From: Plotosus lineatus | Lineage: Eukaryota > Chordata > Actinopteri > Siluriformes > Plotosidae | DNA: 64,000 bases | Reading direction: 5' to 3' | Assembly: GCA_024760905.1 (NCBI GenBank) | Contig: CM045729.1 | Coordinates: 46,321,080-46,385,079 of the forward strand | The notes under the pieces: generated by a model | What the model was told of the DNA's origin: nothing | Seen by the model: the letters and a program-made list of their open reading frames with translations, nothing else | The model's database searches: none | Position numbers and translations under genes: made by a program | Shown: piece by piece, positions 1-12,290 of the stretch | Numbering within the stretch: position 1 is the first letter of the stretch | Layout: each line of letters opens with the position of its first letter

Positions 1-136
1 ACATCACCACGCCTGGTTATCCACAGGAGTACCCTCCTCATCAAGATTGTCGCTGGATCATCACGGCTCCAGAGCCTTCTCAACGCATCGTCCTCAACTT
101 CAACCCTCACTTCGAGCTGGAGAAACTGGATTGCAG
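1..136 (+). CDS. nrp2: nrp2 exon 1 of window (5' partial): first half of CUB domain a1
   Basis: The reading frame starts at base 3 after two bases of a split codon and runs 44 codons plus two bases to the donor at 137 (GTTAAG). The peptide has the CUB core: ITTPGYPQEYPPHQDC, then RIVLNFNPHFELE and a second Cys. The first Cys should pair within a1 as in other CUB domains. The a1 domain, with a2, forms the main semaphorin-binding surface in neuropilins. The exon runs off the left edge of the window. The AG at 135-136 and the A at 15469 make the Arg codon that leads into the YDFIEIRDG motif. Confidence 0.93.
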
Positions 137-217
137 GTTAAGAGACATTGCACAATGCACACAATTCAGAGTTTAAGTCAAAATCATTTCAAGTGAGACA
201 TTCTCATGTGCCAATTA

Positions 218-768
218 CAGGAATCCCTCACTTTCCGCGGTTAATTGGGACCGAGATTCCCCAGCGACCGTCAAATTCCGTGAAGTAGGATTGACCCCCC
301 TGACTGACGTATACGTACATGTATATGTGTATATAATACAATAAATGTGTATTCAACGCTATAAATGCTTAAAGTAACAATTAAACATTTAACAATAATG
401 CATAATATGTAAATAAAATATAAATACACACACATACATATACATTTTTATGTACGGTGCACATCTGAGTGTATGCATGCGCAGCTGTGTGCGCGCGCAC
501 ACAGACACGCGTGCACACACTTCGATGTGCACCTCACATAAAAATGGAAGTAGTTTTGATGGGGGGGGGTTTGTTTTTTGTTTTTGTTTGTTTGGGGATT
601 TTTTTTTTTTTTTTTGCATAATTGGCCTTGTTTGTGTGGCATTTCCTTAACGTTTCCCCCTATTCTTCCTTAATTTCCTGATTTTTTTTAATGCGATGAA
701 TATTAAAAAAAAAACATTGATGCACTGAAGTCACATGAATTGAAGGGCGAAGTAGTGAGGGATCCCTG
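218..768 (+). mobile_element. MITE family B, copy 1 (TA-flanked, Tc1/mariner-pogo type ends)
   Basis: Ends are CAGGAATCCCTCACTTTCCG and the reverse complement of GCGAAGTAGTGAGGGATCCC-TG, each flanked by TA. The interior has no transposase. Its centre is a palindromic, alternating purine-pyrimidine (GCGCGC/CACACA) block near 455-540. Other copies: 10149, 18739, 26508, 41002, 53274. The TA target and short ends fit the Tc1/mariner superfamily. The exact family is an inference. Confidence 0.75.
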
Positions 769-770
769 TA

Positions 771-3249
771 CTGCTAATTTTGAAAAGTCTTCATTATGTC
801 CGATTCTGACTTACACTGAGGTTTTTATAAAATGTTTGTATTGTACTGTGATACTACTATTTTATACATTTGTAATCAAGCACAAACCTAAGTTATAGAT
901 AATGAGCTTGAGCTGTGAGAGCAATGAATCATGTGATATGTAGCAGATGGAGGCATTTAAAGTTGTTAGTAGACTCAGGTCAGAAGGCTGCTGACATTCA
1001 GAGTTTATTCTGGAGCAGTTTCATGTCACAAGACCACAGTGCTTCTCCACTTTAAACAGTTACATTTGAACAGAGTGGAAGAGAATCTGGCACTAAGCTA
1101 TGGTTGGAGGATCTCCCAAGTGCTCAACCGGAGACTACTGAGTCTGGCTTGCAGACACCTCCAAGGATGCCTGTGAGGCATACACTTTAATTAAATATAC
1201 AATAAACAAAGCATTGCTGAATCCCAAAGATTTATGGAAATGTACAGGATGAATTTGAGAGCATTCCACAGGCTTAGTGGCTGCTGTGGTGAGTCCACCC
1301 CCTGTTGGTCAATGGTGGAAATGCATGGCTGATGAATAGGAAATTAAGTCCCTGTACAGTATTTTCATGTGTTATATTTCTTTTTTAATACAGTGTGAAT
1401 CATGTGGGATTAAAAGGTCATAGAGTTAGCAACATCAAATTTTATTTCTAGATTCTTGCACTTCAAATTTATGATTTTTTAAAAATAAATATTTTACTAT
1501 AATAATAATAATACACAGCTCTATAGAAAGATTTTATAAACAGGTTTGACATTTTGTAATTCAAATTAAAGCTTTACCAGGTATTGGTGAAAGACTTTTC
1601 TCTCACTGATCTCTGTCTCATCCAACAATAAAAGAGAGGGCAGGGATCGAGGGTAAGAGGTTAGAAGGTTTTTATCAATCTGTAGTTCAGCTTTTTTTTT
1701 TAGTTGCCGCTAGGCTATTTGTTCATTGCTGCCATATGTTGTGCTTTTTCACTGCCTTGCTTGATTTTTATTATTATTATATATTTTTAAATTTATTTAC
1801 TTATAAGCGTCAATATGTTCCATTACATCATATATCTGATCCGGAGAAATGCTGCTTCTTACACGAGTGCATTAGTAAACACTACTCTTATTTATTTATG
1901 GAGACCTAAGTGGTACACGTCATTCTTTCAGGAAAACAGGTCAGCAAGCATTTTCCTAGGCTTGGTTACTAGGAAAGGATGTTTTTCTATTTAAGTAAAC
2001 AAAACTATAATCAGAAACTTGGAACATTTCTTTTCTATCCCTGTACCATTTACTTCCCAGCTTGAGGTTTTCCGTTAAATTGCAACTTTTCGTTTTTTGT
2101 CCACAAAAGAGAATGAAGATGGTTTCAAAATGAATCTGCTGTTCTTGTGCTGCCCAGAAAGGTGGAACATGTTGACATTGTGGTCCATGTTGGATTTCCT
2201 GCTTGGTATCTTCCCAACGCTGAATGCTGATGACTGCATGTAGCAAAAAATGAGAGGAAAATAGAAAGTCTTTCAGAATGAGACGGTGACTGTGAACTAG
2301 TGGTGCAGGATACAACATCTGGGCTGAAAGCAGGTATTCAATACCGCTTAGTGATCAATCAAAATATCAAAAAGCTTCTTTGGCCAACTAAATTGATTGC
2401 TGATTGATTCTCTCAATCAACATGACATATTTATGGAACATAATCTATCTGTAGACCAGACCAGAATATATTTTACAGTTATGCTTATCCATATTTTACA
2501 ACAATGCAAACACAATGAACAATTAGGACTTAATTACATCTATAATAGCCCAGCGATTGCATTTTGGCATCGCTAGAATTTAAACTAGCAACGTTCTGAT
2601 CAGTAGCCTAATGCTAACCATACCACAACAACCAAATCTTCTCCCAAATCAGCCAACATTTAGTGCCAAAACCTGGTACAGCACTAAATACCCAAGTCAT
2701 TTTTCCCCTGATTTCTCTTTGTTTACTGCATTTCCGTGAATCATTAAGTTTCTTTTCTAAATCCAGATGGCTGAATTAAGGGTGAGGCAGTTTTTATAGC
2801 TAACCACGCTCTTAAGTGAGAAAGTGCAGTCAACACAAGTGTCTCATTAAAAACAAGCCATAAAACTTATACCCACTGGCACATGGTAACACAGTCCCCA
2901 CTCACAGCTCTCTGGCCAGAGGTTTTCTATCTTACTTCTTTGTTAAACATCTTCATGAGAGTAAATATTGTTTCCTAGTGAGTGAGATAGCTGAAGGGGC
3001 TGACATATTGAATATATCTAACAATAATATCTTTGTGAAGAAGATAGGAATTTCTATTGTAGCACACAGACTTATAGTGAGACATCAATATGCTGCGCAT
3101 GCGGGTGCATGTGTGTGTGTGTGTGTCTGTGTGTGTATCTGTGTACGCATGCTGGGGGGGTTTGCAAATTAATTAAAGGAAGTATTGTACTGATAGCTCC
3201 TATAGTGATGGCTCTCAGGCTCTGAGTAAACTGAAAAGCAACACATTTA

Positions 3250-3252
<3 letters not shown>
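771..3252. other. intron stretch, nothing recognised
   Basis: AT-rich intronic DNA after MITE copy 1. I see no exon, RNA gene or clear repeat. There is a short (TG)n-like tract near 3108-3140. Confidence 0.5.

Positions 3253-3294
<42 letters not shown>
3253..3294. repeat. (AT)21 microsatellite
   Basis: Uninterrupted AT dinucleotides, directly next to the 3' end of a minus-strand SINE. Confidence 0.95.
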
Positions 3295-3295
<1 letters not shown>

Positions 3296-3296
<1 letters not shown>

Positions 3297-3626
3297 TCTT
3301 TTCTTCTCTTTTCGGCTTTTTCCCGTTCTCGAGAGTCACTACAGCGGATCATCTGATTCGCACATTTGATTTGGCAGAGGTTTTTACGTCGGATGCCCTT
3401 CCTGACACAACCCTTTAGCAAGGGACAGAAACACGCTGACGGCTTTGCAGCTACTCTTTACAAAAGTCAGCAATGGTTCTTTTACATGAACCTCTCACCA
3501 TAGACAGTGAGAGACATGTCCCGCCTTTGATAACCCAGTTAGCTGCACTGGGGGGGGGGACAGTGACAACCGTGTGGGGACTCGAACCTCCAACCTTAGG
3601 ATCAGCGATCCTGTGCCGGGTAGAGT
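3296..3626 (-). mobile_element. SINE family A, R-type tail
   Basis: tRNA-headed SINE. On the minus strand its order is a pol III B-box-like GGTTCGAGTCC, a body with GCTAACTGGGTTATCAAAGG, and a tail TGTGGCGACTC...GCCGAAA. The tail matches the 3' end of the RTE-type LINE at 43857. The head is cut short near 3626. Nine R-type copies are in the window. Confidence 0.85.
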
Positions 3627-4275
3627 CGATTCCGCAAAACTCCTCAGTTTAGACTACATGATCGTTCAGGCAGCAAAGGACACTTCGACTGTGGGGGTGT
3701 GTATCTTAAACTTGCGTGTGTATATGCATGCTGTCCAGATCATAAACAATCACTTATTTAAGAGGGAGGAGGAAGAAGCAGGCCTTGTTACCCTGACTTC
3801 ACACTGCACCACATGATTCTTTAATTCAGAACCAGTCTCTAGATGCACATGCCTCTGCTCTGTTGTCTATGAATCACGCTAACACCCGACTTACATTATA
3901 TGATGCCGACATTGTAAGCCGAGTGTATGTAAGCTCCTTTAGCAGCTATGTGCGCTATTTAATTTATTTAACCCAAAGAGTTTTCACTGTCAGATGTTAT
4001 TATGAAACTTCGGGATCATGTCAGTCATTGCCAGCCAGACAGCTTGAACACCGTCTGGAGTAAATGTAGACACCGGTGCAGCTGTTACCATTACAAATGT
4101 TACCAGACAGAGAGAAAATATGCTATTCCTTTGCCCTCATACAAAGTTTAGTCTTTAGCAGTCTGGACTGCAGCCATACCTTTGGCCCTTGTTTATACTG
4201 TGTCTTCGTTTCCATTTTGCCATCTCCATCTTTTCCTCCCTGTATCTGCAATTTTTTTTTCTACCATTCCGACAC
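3627..4275. other. intron stretch, nothing recognised
   Basis: No exon-like segment with splice sites and no repeat I can name. Confidence 0.4.
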
Positions 4276-4600
4276 CTAGGGTGGCATGGTGGCACAATGG
4301 CTAACATTCCCCCGCTAAAGCAAAGAGATGTGGGGTTCGAATGTCTGTGTGGAGTTTGCATATTCTCGCTGTGGGTACTACCGTTGGGGTACTACGGTTT
4401 CCTTCCACAGTCCAAAGACTGCTGCTCGGTGTGAGTGTGCATGGTTATGTGTGTGTGCGCTGGCCCTACAGTGGTCTGGCTGATTATTCAGGGTGTACTA
4501 TGCCTTCACCCAGAGTCGGCAGAGATGGGCTCAATTTGAATTTGCCCATGACCCATGTAGGATTAAGGGTTGAAACAACTGAATGAATGAATGAATGAAT
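4276..4600 (+). mobile_element. DANA-like SINE (diverged)
   Basis: Contains a degraded GTGGCACAATGGCTAAC head, GGGGTTCGAATG, the core GTGTGGAGTTTGCAT, and a 3' end in GAATGAATGAATGAATG. The order is that of the teleost DANA (V-SINE type) family. Confidence 0.8.
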
Positions 4601-4888
4601 TCCTCGTCCCATTAAATTTAAACAAGATGCATCACAGTCTTTATTCTCAGTCCGGGCACATTGCGAGCGTTTCTAAGCACGCTTACTCTGGAGACTGCAG
4701 TTTCGATCCTGTAGTTTGTCTCATGAGTGGTGTAAAACCGTGAATGCTGTTTCGAACAGTTTTCAAATAGTTGTTGGAGATGCATGCCACAGTTCATGCT
4801 GAATGGATGAGTGTGCTGAGCAGAGGCCAATGGTGTTAAAAATGCAAATGCTTTCACTCTGCATTAAAAACAATGGAGCAGGGGAAAG

Positions 4889-4890
<2 letters not shown>

Positions 4891-4955
<65 letters not shown>
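4891..4955. repeat. (GT)n microsatellite
   Basis: About 65 bp of uninterrupted GT. Confidence 0.97.
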
Positions 4956-4956
<1 letters not shown>

Positions 4957-5285
4957 TCAGATAGTGTTTTCACATTCAAAATCCAGGACAGTTTTGATTT
5001 CTCAGTGATGACTTGCTTTATTAAAACCTGAAGCAAAACTGTATTTTCAGATTTCCCTATTTAAATCCTGTTACACAAGACAGAAGGCACAAATGTTATT
5101 TTGCCTTTGTGATGAATATTTTGGGTGAACATCACTTCAAAAGTCAGACCTTTACTCTGATTTCTTTCTTGATTTCTTTTTTTTTTTTCTGATTAAATGG
5201 GCAGTGTCGTGGTTGTTTTGAAGAAATTAGCCTAAATAACCATGAAAGGTGCTATCAAACAAGACATAATTATTCCAACAAATGG

Positions 5286-5465
5286 ACAATGGGCAGTGGT
5301 GGCTGAGTGAATAAGAAAATGGGTTGCTAATCAATCCATTGCCTTCTCCACCAAGTCATCTGTTCAAGCCCCACCATCATTACTGTTGGGCCCTTGAGCA
5401 AGGCCATTAACTCGTAACTGCTCAGTTGTATAAAAAAAAAAAAAAAAGATATTTGTAAGTCACTC
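5286..5465 (+). mobile_element. SINE family C (5' part), interrupted
   Basis: Has GTGGCTGAGTGAATAAG, GTTCAAGCCCCACCA, GGGCCCTTGAGCAAGGCC and GCTCAGTTGTATAAA, a common fish SINE layout. Its 3' end (GTCTACCAAATG) resumes at 5842, after the SINE inserted at 5484-5823. Confidence 0.75.
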
Positions 5466-5483
5466 TGGATAAGAATGTCTACC

Positions 5484-5823
5484 TTTCTTTCTTTCGGCTT
5501 TTTCACTTTTCTCGGGAGTCGCCACAGCGAATCATCTGATTCGCACGTTTGATTTGGCATAGGTTTTTACGTCGGATGCCCTTCCTGTCACAACCCTTTT
5601 TAGCAAGGGACAGAAACACGCTGACGACTTTGCAGCTACTCTTTATGAAAGTCAGCAATGGTTCTTTTACATGCCTCACACCATAGACAGTGAGAGACAT
5701 GGCCCGCCTTTGATAACCCAGTTAGCCGCACTGGGGGGGGGACAGTGACAACCTTGTGGGGACTCGAACCCCGAACCTTAGGATCAGCGATCCTGCGCCC
5801 TATCAACCAGACCACCACTGCCC
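5484..5823 (-). mobile_element. SINE family A, R-type, inserted into another SINE
   Basis: Full head-to-tail minus-strand copy. It is flanked by a perfect 18-bp target-site duplication, TGGATAAGAATGTCTACC, at 5466-5483 and 5824-5841. The duplicated bases belong to the SINE C it entered. Confidence 0.9.
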
Positions 5824-5859
5824 TGGATAAGAATGTCTACCAAATGTGTAAAAAAAATT

Positions 5860-8592
5860 GGCTAACGAAGAACACTACTTATGACCTGGGTTCATCCGTT
5901 ACGTTAGGAGTTCTCAACATGATCTCAATATTTGAAAACTTTTCAGTCCAACAGGATTTCAGAACGTACATGCTGCAGTTCATTTCCAGTTTCTGCATAT
6001 TATGCTCAAAACATCTCTTTTAATTTGCAACCGAATAGGCTATTGAACAAATATAGAAAAGTATTTTGGATAGTCATGGCATATGACACGGGATGAAATT
6101 ACTAAGCTTGAGTAAAAAAAAAATCGTGAAACAACTCCTTTAATGGTGGACTTGTTTCCTGTTGTGAGCTCCCCGTGCTAATGTTTTTAATCAGCGATCT
6201 CAGAAGGTGTCAGGATATTGTAGAATTGTCATCGTGTCACATTCATTCTCTTTCCCAGTAATGTACTGGATTCTGTTCACTGATGAACTCTGAATAATTT
6301 TCCGAAAATTGTTCTCGTTGATTGCCGCGTCACTCTTCAAGGGATTTTGGCTCTGTATCAGATTGAACCACATCCTGATTAATTACCATTTCCCACAGGA
6401 AAGTGTAAGTGTAGAATGATGGGACGAGAAAGAGGAGGAAACAAGGGCGTTGCAGGAAACCCAATCTCTATCACAAGAATACAATATTTGCACGTCGGAC
6501 GGGCTGCACTGTCGATGTTTGCAGTAAGAATATTTCAGTGATTGTATTTGCATTGGGAAGAAGTGCCATGTCAGGACAGGCAGTCAGGCCCAGGGCTCAG
6601 CAGGAATAATCATGACAGCACTGCCCCTGTGCCTCACACCGCAGTATGCATTATAATTCAGCAGATCGCTCCACACTGGGCTGGCACTGCGCCAACTGCT
6701 TCCCGCCCCTCCGGGTTATAAATAGATTGAAGTTGAATGAATATAAAAAGAGCTACATGATTTATTATGATATATCTGTAATTCAATCAAGCAAGCCACA
6801 CTCCTGAATAGCATGGATAATGGATATAGGCTGAGGATGAGCTGGCTGAAGGTGTTTTTCCCATTTCTTTCTCCGTTTTTCTGACTTAATGTCCTCCTTC
6901 ACCCCCTTTGGAGCCCCGTCTCTTCACTCTGAAGACTTATCACGGTGGCGTTAAGAGTTAATACCTACGATTTTATCAGGTATTTCATTAACATGACGTA
7001 TGATCAGTGTATAATGACACGGCGAAACCCTTTCGTAGCACATATTGTGAAATTACTTGGTTTCTTGTTTCAGAATGAATGTTATGGGTTGTATCCGGTG
7101 TGCATTAAGAATGTTGATTAGGTTCCAGTTTGGAAACAGTTGCCAGATGGAGGTCGTAATTCCCTTTGTTTTACAATATGTATGGCACTGTGAGTCTATT
7201 TACCCTGAAGATTAGCAGTAGTGCCACGGCTAACTAGTGTTCTAGCACTCCACATGTGCTCCGCTGGGGGCTGTGCATGCAGTGTTGGCCCTGTTTTAAC
7301 ATCGCTCAACAGTGAGCCTGGATTGTGACAGTAGCCTTGGAGCATCCTCAGACTTTCTGTTTCTGATGCATGCCGAGCTGCTATGACAGACCCAGCGGCA
7401 CCTTAATGTCCTCCAGCTGAGGACAAGAGACAGCTGCTTGGGCTCTTATTACGTCAACCCCAGGAAATAGAGGTTAGCAGAAGTGTGATGCTAGGCTGCT
7501 ACAATATCTACAGTACCTCTCTCAGCCTCTGTGATGGACAGTTCTATGACATGTACATGGATTTCGATGACGCTAATGGACCCTGACTGTTCGATGGAAC
7601 CATGCTAAATATTTCTTGCTATAACAGTCAGTCAGATTTCGGCAACTCTTAAAGAAGAGCTCACCCAGTCACCCATCAATTTCTACTCAGATTATTTCTC
7701 AATATAAACCTTGCACTGTGAAAGAAGAGAGCAATAGGTCACCGCTAGCTCTTCTCTAGTGTGAAGTGACACAAGGATGATAACCTTGTCCTACACTACT
7801 TCCCGGGGGTCCACCTGATCGATGGTTATTTTTCCACGTGTAATGAAGAATCAATGGATACTATGAAGGAAAGCTGGACTTCAGGGGACTCATTAATGTC
7901 TCAAATGTATAACAGTCATACTCGGGTTGCAGAAACATTTGTTACCGACAGTGAAGATGATTAACGTCATAGCCCCGAAGGTCCATGGCCTTGTCTATAA
8001 AGCACAATTTGTTCTGAATAATAATGCTAGCTTAAGTTACTTAGCAAGACTTACCTATATAAGATTATTAAATTAAAAAAAAAAAGAAAACCATTATAGA
8101 TACCAGTTAAATCTGAGCCGCCGTTTATTTTTCAACCAGCTTGTTTTTATTTCTCTTTTCCCCTCAGTGACTGTCAGTACCAAGAACCATGTACACTTGT
8201 TTTCACACCCAAACAAATGACCACTGCACTGTGACTAAACTCCAACACCGAGTGTTTGTGATTTCCAGGCGCTGTGGGAATCTTTGCTTTTTCTCAGACT
8301 TGTACAGGTTCTGAGAAAAATGTTTATCTGGTTTGCTTTTGTTCTGTAGTCGGAAGCTCTGAATCAGGGGAAAGAGTGTGAAGAAATTTATCCGCAGATT
8401 TTTGACAGGACCTTGTTTTGTTTGCTCGGAAGTTTTTTGTGTTGGCTTTGAAAAGCAGTGCTGCTGTATTTGTTAATATTACTGAGGTTTTCTGATAGTA
8501 AACAGATCATTGCTTTGGTGTGAGGCAGTGAAACACTGATGAGCATTGTGTGTCACTTTCAAAGTGAAGGTAATCTCCTATTAATCTAGCCT
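5860..8592. other. repeat-free intron block, candidate conserved noncoding DNA
   Basis: The longest stretch of the left intron without a transposon or microsatellite. It has a GC-richer island near 6550-6740 with a TATAAATAG-like box at 6717-6725. I see no splice-bounded ORF. A regulatory role is only a guess. Confidence 0.35.
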
Positions 8593-8593
8593 G

Positions 8594-8937
8594 GGGCCGG
8601 TGGCGTAGTGGTTAGGGTGCTGTGCTCATGATCGGGAGGTTGTGAGTTCGAATCCCACTGAGACCCTCACTGTGCTAAGACCCCTGGGCAAGGTCTCAAC
8701 CACAGAGTGTGCCTCTGTTCACCCAGCAGTATAAATGGGGACCAGTAAAATATACTGGGAAGGTAAACCTGCGATGGACTAGCGTCCCATCCAGGGGGAG
8801 TTGAACTCCTGGTCGCTTCACGCTACGGAAACCGGGGATAAGCACCGGCCTGATGAGCCAAGCCATCATGAGCCAAGCCATCATGAGGCTAAGCCACTAG
8901 GCTTGGGTGTAAAAACCCAATAGACTTACAAAAAAAA
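8594..8937 (+). mobile_element. SINE family E, complete
   Basis: tRNA-like head GTGGCGTAGTGGTTAGGGTG and B box AGTTCGAATCCCAC, body TGCGATGGACTAGCGTCCCA, tail with poly(A). Target-site duplication AATCTAGCCTG at 8583-8593 and 8938-8948. Other copies: 18313, 37260, 61467. Confidence 0.85.
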
Positions 8938-8944
8938 AATCTAG

Positions 8945-8946
<2 letters not shown>

Positions 8947-8990
<44 letters not shown>
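8947..8990. repeat. (TG)22 microsatellite
   Basis: Uninterrupted. A (CA)n tract follows at 9095-9128 in opposite composition, so the two could pair as a hairpin. Confidence 0.95.
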
Positions 8991-8994
<4 letters not shown>

Positions 8995-9094
8995 GTTGGA
9001 TGAGTGTGTGCAGGTGTGAAAAAGATTGCCTGAAAGATAGAATGTGTGAAAGGCAATTAACAGGAAGCTCAGAGAACAAGAGTCTCTCTCTTTC

Positions 9095-9096
9095 CA

Positions 9097-9128
<32 letters not shown>
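9095..9128. repeat. (CA)n microsatellite
   Basis: Imperfect CA tract with one TA step. Confidence 0.9.
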
Positions 9129-9129
<1 letters not shown>

Positions 9130-9511
9130 GTCACTATGAGCATTTGAAACAATAGGCACTTGGCGAGTTCCCAGAGATACACACCTGAGAATGAAAATCC
9201 TTCAAATTTACAGTGAAAAAGGAACCGGCGACAGAACTAAACTTTCTGTATCCTCACACAAAAAGAATTAAGTTAAACATGTAGTTTCTCACAGTCATAC
9301 AGCTTCACAAAGCTGATAAGCACAACACTCTTACTTAACTGATATTAAACCACAGCAACAGCATCCCATAATAAAATCCATAGAAATCTAATTATCCTTG
9401 GAATTCACTTTAAAGCCGCTGGTCATGTGACTATAATGATTAGACAGCAAGCCTTGAATGCCATGTATCGTCATCACTGCATGAATAGTGGTATTGTCGC
9501 TTCTGTGCATG

Positions 9512-9513
<2 letters not shown>

Positions 9514-9581
<68 letters not shown>
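9514..9581. repeat. (TG)34 microsatellite
   Basis: Uninterrupted TG dinucleotides. Confidence 0.97.
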
Positions 9582-9582
<1 letters not shown>

Positions 9583-9645
9583 TCAAAATTGGAGTCTGAA
9601 GGCAACTTGAACTGCTTAAAGCTCCCTTGGCTTCATCCACAGTCG

Positions 9646-9733
9646 AAGATGCAGAGGATAGGGTGAGATGGAGGCAGAGGATTCGCTGTGGCGACCCCTG
9701 AAGGGAAAAGCCGAAAGGAAAAGAAGAAGAAGC
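9646..9733 (+). mobile_element. RTE-type LINE 3' end fragment
   Basis: GATGCAGAGGATAGGGTGAG through GGCGACCCCTGAAGGG to AAGAAGAAG. This is the reverse complement of the last part of the LINE at 43857-44227, so a severely 5'-truncated copy. Confidence 0.75.
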
Positions 9734-10148
9734 TTCATCCAGAGTACCAAAAGAAATAGCATATGTGGGGCGCTCCATCGGATGTAGGCGTTTGTTGCAA
9801 GTGACGTATGGTGCTTGTGAGACAAAGCGCAGCTTATTCGGACTTCCGATCTTTCAAGTGAGGAAGTGTGCGTTGAATACTTGTTTAGTACTCAACCTTC
9901 ACTCAGCCTGAACACAAAAAACAAATAAACTAAACAATAACCCAACCCCCCCAACAAAACTACTTATTGCAGTGCTGAGTTCTGAGAAAGTGTGATGTTA
10001 CCCTTTTAGGAATTGACTTCAATCTAAAGTTTGGTTTCTTATGTAATATCAGAGCACAGATGCATAAATTGGATCAGCTCACCATTGGATCATTTTTTTT
10101 ACATTTGGTAATTGCTTTACTCAGTTTCATTAAGACATCGATGCACGA

Positions 10149-10437
10149 TTTGATTACATTTTTATGTGAGATGTGCATCTGAGTGTGTGCGCGCGCATCT
10201 GTATGTGTGTGCGCGTCTGGGTGCATGTTTGTGTGTGGGTGCATTTATATTTTATTTACATCTTATGCATTATTTGTTAAGGTTTAATTGTTGTTATAAG
10301 CATTTATAGCATTGACTATGTATTTATTGATATTATATACACATATACATGTTCGTATGTGTCAGTCGGGGGGGTGGAAATTTGGCATTCCCAGAGGGTC
10401 TCGGTCCCCATTAACTGCGAAAAGTGAGGGTTCAGTG
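10149..10437 (-). mobile_element. MITE family B, copy 2 (truncated)
   Basis: Shares the ATTTTTATGTGAGATGTGCA block, the GCGCGC core and the TATTGATATTATATACACAT segment with the other copies. The right end reads AAAGTGAGGGTTCAGTG before TA. One end is missing. Confidence 0.65.
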
Positions 10438-10496
10438 TATTTTAAGTTACTTTTAAACCAATAAGGTTCATATTAGAATATAAACAGTCCTTCCTA

Positions 10497-10822
10497 CTTT
10501 AAAATCCATTCAATCCTGGTTAAGAATTAGTCCGCACCCATCTCAGCTGACAGTTGGCAAAGGAAGGGTATCCCTGAACAGCTTGCCAGACCATTGCACG
10601 ACCAACACATACACAACCATTGACAAGAACATACACACCTAGGGGCAATTTGGAACAGGTAATTACCTTGATGTGCATGTCATTGGACTCCGGAAACCGG
10701 AGTACCTGAAACAAACTCATGTAAGCACAGGAAGAAAATGCAAACTCATTGCAGGAATGAATGAACCCAGGACTCAAACCCAAGACCTTCTTTCCGGGAG
10801 GCAGACGTGCTAACCAGTTGCG
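10497..10822 (-). mobile_element. DANA-like SINE (diverged)
   Basis: Minus-strand order with the 3' region CAGCTGAGATGGGTGCGG, internal TCCGGTTTCCGG and head near GTTAGCACGTCTGCCTCC. Interrupted by small indels. Confidence 0.7.
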
Positions 10823-12290
10823 AGTTAAGAATTGATTAAAAACATCTCAACCCTCGTAACTCACTTGGTTTTGTGTATCTCTGAGCAACCGCACTTCTTT
10901 GTAATTTCTGTACCGATCGTGCAGTGTACACAAATGATGGTTTGGATGACACCTGCTGGGGTCTGTCACATAATCAACCAAAAGCAGTGTTAGGTTTCAT
11001 GCCTCTTCCTCCTTTGCCTGGCTCACAGCGTCCACCTACTAAAGTGTATCTCACCTTCATCTTCCAACATTTTTTTTCACGGAGGTATTTATAAAAGGAT
11101 AGATACAACTAAAGGAAAGGTGAAACCCCACAGCAGGGGGGGTCATTCAATGAGATGATAATTAAAAGGTAATTGGAGAAGAGAGAGAAATTTTTGTCAT
11201 TCTTGCAATATCCATGTGTACAGCAGAATGAAGTAGCATTGTTTAATATGCCTGCAATACATTGTAGAAAATGTATAACAGTGTGGTACAAGATCATTGT
11301 CAGACTACATGCAGGGGGGGGGGATTATAGGAAAGTTACAGTGCAAATTGACAACAAGATTAAAGACAATAAATAATAACTGCATGCTGTGCAGAACAAT
11401 AAACACAACCCAGAAATTGGACCCGTGTGGAAGACGCAGTGCATACCATAAACAGCAATACAGGGAATTGTGTGTGATAGAGAAAGTCTTAAAGTGTTTG
11501 CCAGAAAGCAGAGAAAGATGCTATTGTACAGAGAAAAACAAAAACAAAAGAACAGCAGCAGCTTAGTAACCTACCTCTCTGATGACATTCGGTGTGTGTC
11601 ATGCTCTGCAAGGCGGAGTCATGGTGTGATGATCTGTGAACCCTACAGTCATCCATATAAAAACCTCCTGACTAGCAAAACAAATTTAAGTCATCACTAC
11701 AGGCCTGAAGCCAACGTTTAAACAAAACCTAACCACACATACTGCTTTTCATTTCCTACCCAGGAAGTCCAAATCCAGCCTAAGTGATTCAGTGTTCTCA
11801 AGACAGCAGCCTTCAGAAGTGTCTTTGCTTTGCAGCCTTAAGCACAGCCACTCATCGCTTATTTTAAAAGCTTTATATGTGAGAACATGACTTGTCTTCT
11901 GAGTGCCTGAGTGATGTGTGAGCAGCTGGATGAAGCGACCGAGAGAGAGCAAAAAAGAGGATGCACTTCACATTGGGGCTCATTGACTTCTCCAGCAGGC
12001 AACTCTCGAATCTCGTCAGCTGGAGTTAATTCTTGAACAACGGCTCTCCTCAGCTTGAGTGCAGTGAGGAGTCGCAGGCTCATTAGACTGCGGTCAGATC
12101 AGCCTCAACACACTGGCACCAGTCACGCTTTAGTGTTGAATGAACTTGTGTGAGCCATGCTAGTGCGATTGCATCGTGTCTAGCAGGACACCCACCTTCC
12201 TTTCCTCATAAGACTTAATGATAGTTGAGCAGATATTTCTGTATTGTTCAGTTCCTCTTGCAGTCAAATCTGTTTGTTTTTTTTCCCCCC
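10823..12290. other. intron stretch, nothing recognised
   Basis: No exon or classifiable repeat seen. G-run near 11313-11322. Confidence 0.4.

Noticed and set aside
1956..2318. 120-codon minus-strand ORF in intron 1
   Set aside because: No recognisable domain, no splice signals, ordinary composition. Likely chance.
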